A DNA stretch of 64,000 nucleotides from Dryocosmus kuriphilus (Eukaryota; Arthropoda; Insecta; Hymenoptera; Cynipidae). Made by a program: the position numbers and the translations under genes. The notes beneath the pieces were generated by a model. That model worked only from the letters and a program-made list of their open reading frames with translations. It was not told where the DNA came from and made no database searches. Numbering within the stretch: the first letter of the stretch is position 1; each line of letters starts with the position of its first letter. The stretch spans positions 90,535,583-90,599,582 of the forward strand of contig CM076193.1 in NCBI GenBank assembly GCA_038277395.1, given 5' to 3'. This document shows, in pieces, positions 56,056-64,000 of this stretch.

Positions 56056-58287
56056 AAGAAGGTGTTAAGTTTTTTTGTTGTCTACTGGCCGTTAGTTTAT
56101 TGGTTTAATACAAGTTTCGTCCGTCGACGTCGGACCTCATTAGTTGACAAATAAGCTGTTGACAAATTTTATAACAATATTATAAATTTATCAAATTATG
56201 AAAATAAGGTTTCTTACCCTGAAGATTAAGCGAAATACAATTATTGAAGCGTGGCTTCGTATACGCATATGTGATGCATATAAAAGTCGATCTAAATGTA
56301 GAATTCATATATGATCGTAGGATCAATAAAAATACATTCTTTAGATGTTGATAAGGTTAAAATTGTAATAGACTTGAGTTTTACCCATGGTCTCAGTCTC
56401 TGTATCTCTTTTATAAAATAATTTTCTTTCTATGGGCAAGTTGCCATGTGTACTTCAACCGAGACCATGGATAACTGAGTTTACAATACATGTTCAAGGT
56501 ATATAAACGAGTAAGGCGTTCTGTTGTAACTGTCAAGGTCTATGGATAACAAGGTGTAAATCGAAGGCTGACATTATGTCATGTACAGATTTGTAAAAAT
56601 TCGTGGAGATTAAAATTATAAAATTGTGTGATTTAAAGATAGAATGTAAATCTAAATACATAATTATAGAAATTACAAGGTTTCGATTGTTCGAGGTATA
56701 CAAATAAGATGCTGCATTAAAACAACTAATATCTATGGATAACGTAGTGTAAAAATGTGACGTCACATATTTAAAATCTCAAGGAACTTTAAAATCAATC
56801 TAATTATAGGTATAACTCTAAATGGGTCAAGATCTTTTAAGGTTAAGTTTAAAAATTTTCAAAAAAGGTTTTTCTACATTAATTTTTGTAATTTTCCGAT
56901 TCTATCAGGTGGTCATATTTATGACTAAGGAATTGTATGTCTGTTTTTGTGTTTATTGATCTATTGTACTTTTTGATGTAGAATATTTCTTTGAACATTC
57001 TTTTTTTATAATTCTTTTTTGAATCTAAAATTTTTAAATTTTGAAAATCAAAATGGTGATTGTTTTCATGAGAATGTTTCACTAATGATGTGTTTCTATC
57101 ATCAAATTTGCAATCATATGTATTCTTTCATGCGCATATGAGTAGTTCTTCCTGTTTGTCCAATATAAGTACTATCACAACCTTTACAATCAATACCGTA
57201 TACTACACCAGATTTTTTATCTTTATTAATAGCTTTTTTCCTGTGTTAAAACATTTAAACTTATCTTTATTTGATACGAAAACTACATTTAAGTCTGTGT
57301 TTTTGCAAGCTTGAATTATTTTCTTTTTAAGATGTTCAATGTAAGGGATGACTATGTAAGTATTATTATTTTTTGGAAGAGGTTTATTAGAATTATTATT
57401 TTGTTTAGTGATTTGTTTAAATCTATTTTTGATGTATTTGTTTAGAAGTTTTGAAGGATATTTAGTATTCAAAAGTGTGTTTTTTACTAATTTTAAATTA
57501 TTGTCCCAAAATTTAGGGTCAGACAATTTAATTGCTCTGTCTACTAGAGAGTTAATTACACTTATTTTGTATTTAAAATCACAGTATGAATCGAAATGTA
57601 TGAATAAATACCTGACCGTGTAGTTTTTTGGTACCAATTTAAGGTAAGTTTGTTATTTATTCTATTTATTGTGACATCTAGGAAGTTAATTTCATTGTCT
57701 ATTTCTCTTTCTATAGTGAATTAAATTCTATTGTTATAGTTGTTAAGTTTTTCATGTAAATCTGTTATTTTGTTGGTTGGAATACATGCTAAAATGTCGT
57801 CGACGTATCTGTAGAAAAATTGTATGTTATAAGGAAGTTTTTTTTTAGGATTTTACTTTCCATCTTTTCCATTACTAGGTCTGTTATTGCAGATGAGATA
57901 GGAGAACCCATTGGTACTCCATGTATTTGTCTATAAAATTTATTATTGTGTACAAAATAAGCATTATTTAAGCAAAACTCTAATAGTTCAATGAAAGTAT
58001 CTTTATCGAGGTTGGTATGTTGTTTAATTTTGTTCCATGTTACTGGTCTCAAAGGAGTGCCTGTTTTATGGATTTTAGGAAGACAATACAGTCTAGGTTC
58101 ATGTCTTTTCTAATCCCTTAAATATTTTTCCTGTTTTCTTATCAATTTTATTTAATTTCTCTTGTGTTATAATGATTATATTCAATTCTTTAAATATTTT
58201 ATTAGTTGGATCTCTTTTTTCCTCTTTGTATGTTTTCTATCACTTAACATAACCTCAACTTTATGTAGATATTCAGTTTTTGACAAA
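56056..58287 (-). mobile_element. Penelope-like retroelement inserted in the hAT
   Basis: Flanked by the 12-bp target duplication ACCTAACAATTT (56044-56055 and 58288-58299). Coding pieces on the minus strand are RT and GIY-YIG endonuclease, the diagnostic pair of Penelope-like elements. 56056-56880 is non-coding and holds an inverted pair around ACCCATGGTCTC (56384) and GAGACCATGGAT (56461). The copy is decayed and internally deleted. Its orientation matches that of the hAT gene. Confidence 0.88.
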
Positions 58288-58290
58288 ACC
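57130..58290 (-). pseudogene. Penelope-like RT and GIY-YIG endonuclease, deleted
   Basis: From 58290 downwards: an N-terminal HKVEVMLSDRKHTKRKKDP-like part, PRLYCLPKIHKTGTPLRPVT near 58060, then WNKIKQHTNLDKDTFIELL (58040), FYRQIHGVPMGSPISSA (57930-57880) and YRYVDDILACIP (about 57805). Then HFDSYCDFKYKISVINSLV and, at about 57215-57150, GVVYGIDCKGCDSTYIGQTGR, the GIY-YIG motif. In the family the LRP motif and the WN..HT stretch are about 100 residues apart, with the first catalytic Asp between; here they are adjacent, so that part is deleted. At least three frame changes follow. Confidence 0.85.
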
Positions 58291-58299
58291 TAACAATTT

Positions 58300-58808
58300 T
58301 TGTCTATTCTTTACAGCTTCCTTTTTTGCTTGCTTATTTACTTGTATCGCAATACTAACCTGTTTACCGTCATATATAAACTTAAAAAGTCTGCAGCCCG
58401 AGTGACTGCTTCTTTGTGAAACGAAGTTTTTTCATGCTCTTGAAAATTTTCTAGTGTTTTTCTCCAATTTGTATACGGACTTTAAAATAATTGATCAGGA
58501 GATTGACGTCCTCCCTTTCCTATACCACTAAACGATTTACAGCCAAAAAGAATGCATACTTTTTGTGAACCCTGTATTTTTGATATTTTCTTGCATCTCC
58601 TCATCTTTTATATTAATATCTGGTAGCTTTGGTACGTACAATCCAATATCGAACTTATTCCTAGCAATATATACCGCTGGTTGTTTAGAGTGATTTTCAG
58701 GGTCAGCAGATAATTTCGAAAAAGCAGCCTCATTTCCTTGGTGATTTGGAATTGCTGGTTCATTTACGACATTTTGGACATCATTTACATATTTATTTAT
58801 TTCTTCCT
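58300..58808 (-). pseudogene. hAT transposase, N-terminal TTF-type zinc-finger part
   Basis: Minus strand, starting after a TTCTAG acceptor at 58808. The first 90 residues end with NKFDIGLYVPKLPDINIKDEE, the usual lead-in of this group. After a frame change come TNWRKTLENFQEHEKTSFHK and EAVTRAADF, the C-terminal half of a TTF-type finger. After another, QAKKEAVKNRQKLLG ends at the Penelope insertion point and continues as GIVETVIF at 56050. That join across 2.2 kb is the best proof that both pieces are one gene. Confidence 0.75.
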
Positions 58809-59056
58809 AGAATGAACTGATTTTGTTATTTTTTAAATAAGATATCGCAAAAAATAATACAAATTTCAAATTAAATTTTAAATAAAATCTGAAATGTTAA
58901 ACATTTTTCAATATTCTTGGGCTCATTTAAAGGGAAATTTCTATAGAATCGTATAAAATTATCACCATTATTGTGTAATTTTTTGTTTCCATGGTGCCAG
59001 AAGTTATTGTAAAGTTGTAACAAAAAAATTGAAAGATTTTAGCGCCCCCGCCGCTG

Positions 59057-59423
59057 TGTCAAGAATCCCTCATGGATTCACGTGACCCCCATGACGATAC
59101 GCCCTTCTTGACCCCCACGCGAGACACGCCTTATTGGCCCCTACGTGATATGCGCCCTTCTTGATTCCACGTGACACGCCCTTATTGACCTTATTGAATT
59201 TTAAATGAATTGTAAATTATAGTGATCATGGCCACTATATTTACTCACACACAATTAACTAAAATATGTAGATATATGATTAAAATATAATATACATTCA
59301 ACGAAGGTGGTAAAAAATCAATAAAAAAATAATGAATTATATGGTTTCTATTTTAATTAAGTAATTGATCATAATGTTAAATTGGTGGTAGGCGCGCGAA
59401 GCGCACAGGGGGGCCTGGCCCCC

Positions 59424-59454
<31 letters not shown>

Positions 59455-59457
59455 ATA
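59057..59457. other. Low-complexity spacer with GC-rich motifs
   Basis: Imperfect repeats of CGCCCTTCTTGACCCCCACG at 59070-59195, then AT-rich DNA, then GGCGCGCGAAGCGCAC (59391), a motif like those in the composite at 29969-33913, and a GT run (59425-59452). No gene. Confidence 0.6.
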
Positions 59458-61778
59458 CAGGGTGTCCCAGTACTAAAAATGCATTTTTATATTTCTGAAT
59501 TCCAAAAAAAAGGAGTCGAAAATTATAATAAAACATTTTTGCTAAGTTAATAATTACCGAGTTATTAACAATTAAAGATAACCAATAAGAAGGATGCGTT
59601 AGGTGGAAGGCAGTACATGTGTCACCGACGATAGTGTATGCGTAAACAAGTTCAGTTAGTATAATTACCCCTGCGATCGTTTTTCCAGGAGGTTGTGACT
59701 CTCTGGTGCAACTTCACACTTCGACGAGATTTAAAAAATATGTCCTCCCTAAGCCAATAAGTCAACATTGTTCGACGGATTAATTACCTCACTTGAGTTG
59801 TACATGTTACTCGAATTCTGTAGAATTCTCTGTAATTCCGTAGAATTCCCTGAAACCATTTTGAATTAATTACAAGTTTTTTTTTAATACCTCTGATGTC
59901 CCTAAAAGAAACCTTGAATTATTTTGAATTTCAAGTCTTTTAAGTGCTTTTAAATTCTTTTGAATTCCATAGCAGCCGCTGCACTTTTCTTAATTCTTCT
60001 GAAAGTAATCAAGTTTGGCCGACGGTTTAACCACAAGTGAATCAAGATCTACTCGCTATTTAGATTCTGCAGAAGTTCTTTAAAAACCTTGAGATTCATT
60101 TTATGTTTTTTAACACTTTTGAAATTACTAGAATAAACTTTCTTATTTTTTAAAAATTTTACGTGTTTTCAATTCCTGGATTCTTCCAAATTTTTTGAAG
60201 TGTTCTGAATTCTCTGAACTCTTCACCAGTAATTGCACATTTTTTAATTCTTTCGAAGTTCAACAAGTTTGGCCGATTGTTTAACTACAAGTCAATTGAG
60301 ATCTATTCGCAATTTGAATTCTGCGGTGCACAGTTTCTGGTGCAAGTTGCTGGTGGCGCTACACCTCGCCCTTGCGGAAGCCCTTCAGACTATTTTAGAG
60401 AATGCGGAACTTATGCGAAGGTTTTGGCAAGGTCCTGAAAAATATTTTGTTTAAAACTTGTTTATTTAATTAAATGCAATTAAATGTAAAAAAATGCCCG
60501 GATGGCAGATCAAGAGTATAATAAAAGATATCGCATTTTAGTAAGGGTATAATCAGGCAGACTTATTTATTGTTGATTTGTAGGTAAAAATAAACTCGGT
60601 AAAAAGTAGCTTGATACTTTTTCTTACACGCGTGCACTGGAATAAACGAATATTTCAAATTATTGGGTGCAATAGCTTAAGAAGAATTCAGAGAATTCGA
60701 GAGAATTCAAAAGATTTGAATATAAAATATGTCATCATGTATGGTAATGATTTTAAAAGTATTCAAAAAGATTTTTAAAAATTATAAAATGTTTCAAAAA
60801 ATTCTACAGAAATCAAAATACTATAACGTGTACAACTTTATTTACTATTAGTTAATCCTCTGACGTAGCTTGACTAATTGGGCAAGATTTTGGAAAAGAC
60901 CAAGGGTTTTAGAATAATTCAGAGAATACAGAAGAATTCAAAAGACTTGAAATTCAAAATAATTTAAGGTTTATTATAATGATTTTAAAAGTATTCAGCA
61001 TAACGTAAATAAATTCTAAGTTTTTTAAGGAACATCCACAGAATTCAAATAGTGATTAATAAATTTTGATTCACTTGTGGTTTAACCCTCCACCCAAGTT
61101 GACTAATTTCGGAATAATTAAAAAAAGTGCAATGACTGCTGAAGAATTCAAAAGATCTCATAAGAATCCAGGAAATTGAAAACACTTTTTAAACAAATAA
61201 ATAAAGCTTATTTTAATTATTTCAAAAGTATTACAAAACATTAAATGAATCTCAAGGTTTTTAAAGGGCTTCCGCAGAATCTAAATAGCGAGTAGATCTT
61301 GATTCACTTGTAGTTAAACCAAAATAATTCAAGGTTTATTTTAGTGACATCAGAGGTATTAAAAAGAACTTGTAATTAATTCAGAATTTTTTAAGGGAAT
61401 TCTACGGAATTACAGAGAATTCTACAGAATTCGAGTATCATGTACAACTCAGGTGAGGTAATTAATCCCTCGAACAATTTTGACTTATTTGGCTTGGGGA
61501 GGACATATTTTTTAAATCTTGTCGAAGTGTGAAGTTGCTCCAGAGTCACAACCTTCTGGAAAAACGACCGCAGGGGTAATTATACTAACTGTACTTGTTT
61601 ACGCATACACTATCGTCCGTGACACATATACTGCCTTCCACATAACGCGTCCTTCTGATTGGTTGTCTTTAATTGTTAATAACTCGGTAATTATTAACTT
61701 AGCAAAAAAATTTTATTATAATTTTCGACTCCATCTTTTTTTTGGAATTCAGAAATATAAAAATGTATTTTGAGTACT
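59458..61778. mobile_element. 2.3-kb fold-back element, GAATTC-rich
   Basis: Starts CAGGGTGTCCCAGTACT after TA and ends AGTACT; the last GGGACACCCTG expected at the right end is missing. The left half (59458 to about 60470) and right half (about 60860-61778) are inverted copies: for example GACGATAGTGTATGCGTAAA at 59619 against TTTACGCATACACTATCGTC at 61597. GAATTC and AGAATTC occur many times in both arms. Open frames at 60269-60454 and 61519-61773 arise from the arms and are not called. Class unknown; palindromic elements of this kind are often Tc1/mariner-mobilised. Confidence 0.8.
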
Positions 61779-62069
61779 ATATATATATATATATGTATAC
61801 GTAACATTTGTTAGATAAGAAGAAAATGGTCAGACTGATGTCCAGATAGGATTTCATACCGCTTATTATGATGAAAAACAGTAAAACTTAAGGCTTAAGT
61901 CTAAAAACTACTATCTATAGGTGGTATGCACATGACGTCACAGCGCCCCCTGCCTGTCCCCCTCTTACCCGGGAACTGACAGGTCGGCCATGTTGTTACC
62001 CATTTTTACCAAAAACACGTTTGTTTTGTATGGGAAGTGACTGCGTGTTTCTCAATTTTATTGTATTTA
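61779..62069. other. Spacer, possible promoter of the broken THAP gene
   Basis: A TA run at 61778-61794, then at 61930-61990 a less AT-rich stretch with TGACGTCA (CRE-like) and CCCGGGAACTGACAGG. It lies about 100 bases before the THAP start and could have been a promoter. Confidence 0.3.
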
Positions 62070-63200
62070 ATGTTTTGATTTTTCGTGTCCACGATAATTT
62101 TTGCCGTATTTGGCTGCTCTGAGAAACCAGCGAAGAATTCTGGAGTTAGTTTTTTTTACTATACCGGCTATTTTAAAAAATCAGTGCAGTAAAACTCTGT
62201 AACTATCTACCCGACTAAAGTTTGCAGTAAACATTTTCGTTGTGGTAAGTGAAAATTATGTCAATTTTCTTGTGTTTTTAACATCGTGAGCTTTGAATAC
62301 AGGGGCGATGTAGTATGGATGGAATTCCATGCACTGAAATGAGAAAGATTTTTTCCTTTAAATATATATATATACTTTTCTTAAACGCTGAAATGTTTTA
62401 TATAAACTTAAAATCTTATTTAATCTTAAAATTGGTTTCGATTGAAACATTAATTATTATATTTTTCGTTGTAAGTTATTTTTCGGTTGAAAAGCTCTAA
62501 CCTCAAAACTCAATCCCCTTCTTATTTTACTTAATAAATACTGGAAGTATTTATTACGTAAAATAAGGCGATTGAAGTTTGAGGTTCTATTATTATATTT
62601 TATTATATAAAATAGTAGAAGTATATATTGAGTAAAATAAGGCGATATATTAAATAGTAGAAGTATATATTGAGTAAAATAAGATGAGGTTAGAGCTTCA
62701 CTCCAATAACAGCCGTAAAATTGAACTATTTCACTCTTTTGGTAAAAATTTCATATTTGTTAGTTAAAAATTAGACTTTTTAAAAGTAAAATTTTGTTTG
62801 TTGAAATATCAAGTGTTACGGTTGTCGTTGAGAATTCATCTGCTTTTAATTAAAAATTTAACTACTTGGTTGAAGAACTTTGTTAAAAATTAATTTTTTT
62901 TGTTTGCAGTTTCTTCATTTTAGTTGAAAAATCAACTCTTTGGTTAAAAATATAATTATTTTCTTGAATGTTTCTTCAGCTGTTTTGGTAGAAATGCAAC
63001 TCTTTTATTGAAAATTAATTTTTTTTGGATGAGGATTCAACTGCATTCATCAAAATTCGTTGCTCTTTTTGTGGTTGGATTTAACTGTTTTTATCTCTCT
63101 CTCTCATTTCCCAGGAAAGCCAGCTGCTTTATTTGATGAGACAAATCCGGATTGGGCCCCCAGTATGCAGTCCCCTTCTAGAAATAATCGATTTAAATGA
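62070..63200 (+). pseudogene. THAP-domain gene, broken
   Basis: Exon 62070-62244 (GTAAGT donor) and exon 63115-63200 (TTTCCCAG acceptor) join in phase 1. The frame reads FAVFGCSEKPAKNSGVSFF, then IYPTKVCSKHFRCG, then across the junction KPAALFDETNPDWAPSM, a tail seen in many insect THAP proteins. The Cys-x2-His end (CSKH) is intact. Lesions: TGA as third codon (62076), the first zinc Cys is Phe, TAA at 62190, and the Trp-containing helix between is unrecognisable. It stops at 63198. Related in type, but not in sequence detail, to 8706-10812. The intron holds the repeats below. Confidence 0.7.
62493..62700. repeat. Hairpin repeat in the THAP relic intron
   Basis: AACCTCAAAACTCAATC (62500) with TTATTTTACTTAATAAATAC pairs with GTATTTATTACGTAAAATAA and GATTGAAGTTTGAGGTT (ending 62585). 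AGCTCTAACCTCA (62492) is mirrored by TGAGGTTAGAGCT (62685). A unit with AGTAGAAGTATATATTGAG occurs twice between. From 62700 to 63060 degenerate GGTTAAAAATT-type repeats follow. Confidence 0.7.
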
Positions 63201-64000
63201 TAGAACAAAAATTTCAATCAAATTCAGTTGTGTTTCCTAATTGTGTCAACACGATTGACAACGATTGCGCTTTCTGCATTTCTCAATCGTTCTAAATCGG
63301 CGGTGCGGAGAATTATTTACATAAGATTAAGTGTTCAAGTTGATAGTCGCATTTTAATCTCGCGAGAATTATTTTCAAATGGTCATTTACTTTCTTCGAA
63401 AAACAAACATATTTAACAATATGTCTTTTAGAAAAAGTAAATGAACGATTTACAATCTTTCCCGTCAGATTAAATCGCTACTGCCATCAATATATATTTG
63501 TCAATTAAATAGTGAATATCACAATTAAGTCACAAACTTTTTCTATACGTACCTAAAGCACAAAATTTCAGTCCCTTATTCGATACACCTGAACAAAATT
63601 TTCAATCTCTAAACATTTCGATGCATCTGAATAAAAATTTTAACCTCCAAACACCTGCACCTCGTGAAAGAAAACTGCAGAATGTGCATTTTCATCAAAT
63701 GCGCATATTCGTTCACACAATTCAATCCGATTGGGAGCAATTGATACTCAGGTTCAGTGCATGCCTCGATTAAAAACAATATAAGAAGATTCAACTGTGG
63801 ATCGCGTTAATCATTTTAAATCGGGTCCAATGGATCATTTCTAGAAGGGTCAGGTTATGAAGATTGTAAAGTCAATTCAAGCGGGTTAAGCGCAATTTAT
63901 TGTATTAATTTAATGTTCAATTTCTCATCCTTCATTCTGTTAATAATAAATAATTATCATAGTGTTAATTACTTCAGTAATAATATACAAACCGATAAAA
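63201..64000. other. Non-coding end of window
   Basis: No gene supported. CCTTCTAGAAATAATCGATT (about 63174) has a degenerate inverted partner at about 63808-63850, so an old palindrome may cover this stretch. Confidence 0.4.

Larger units (their letters stand above)
51623..59056 (-). mobile_element. hAT transposon carrying three later insertions
   Basis: The left end CAGCGGTGTAGCCAGG, leading into a G run, and the right end GCGCCCCCGCCGCTG are CAG...CTG ends of hAT type. A transposase of the DUF4371/TTF-zinc-finger (P52rIPK-like) group runs between them on the minus strand in pieces. Removing the Penelope-like insertion (56056-58287), the CCC...GGG element (53938-55428) and the TTAA element (53080-53909) leaves about 2.9 kb, a normal length for this group. 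An exact 8-bp target duplication is not visible, as expected of an old copy. Confidence 0.75.

Overview
This is AT-rich eukaryotic DNA from an arthropod, almost certainly an insect. It has spliced genes with GT-AG introns, AATAAA signals, and a clear Fos-family gene carrying the conserved insect kayak peptide upstream of its bZIP. I cannot fix the order. Two host-type genes are well supported: the 3' two exons of kayak (2490-3794, +) and a two-exon THAP-like protein (8706-10812, +). Nearly everything else is mobile DNA, much of it nested.

Layout. 1-2489: non-coding, with a BED zinc-finger relic and small hairpins. 2490-3794: kayak. 3795-8705: non-coding with dispersed duplications. 8706-10948: THAP-like gene whose intron holds a fold-back. 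11496-21184: full-length Ty3/Gypsy LTR element (Gypsy-1, LTRs differing at 3 bases, 4-bp target duplication). 21892-23004: TIR element of CCC...GGG type. 23253-29394: a second CCC...GGG TIR element, into which a full-length LINE (24175-29284, 14-bp target duplication) has jumped. 29969-33913: a large palindromic composite of about 154-bp repeats and GGATCC-rich hairpins. 35971-46761: a second full-length Ty3/Gypsy element (Gypsy-2, LTRs differing at 8 bases) with an extra 237-aa ORF after pol. 46910-48553: two BED-finger gene fragments facing each other. 48649-49972: mariner. 50050-51589: TTAA-flanked TIR element. 51623-59056: a hAT transposon of about 2.9 kb on the minus strand, expanded to 7.4 kb by three later insertions (TTAA element, CCC...GGG element, Penelope-like retroelement). 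59458-61778: 2.3-kb fold-back. 62070-63200: broken two-exon THAP gene.

The coding parts work as self-contained elements: gag/protease/RT-RNase H/integrase for the LTR elements, ORF1/ORF2 for the LINE, transposase for mariner and hAT, RT/GIY-YIG for the Penelope-like copy. All have at least one break. Several breaks in otherwise young copies are single-base changes in A or T runs, so some may be assembly errors. The points most worth following are the extra membrane-anchored CxxC protein in Gypsy-2, a textbook -1 frameshift signal at the gag end of Gypsy-1, and the THAP-like gene that has lost its zinc-binding histidine.
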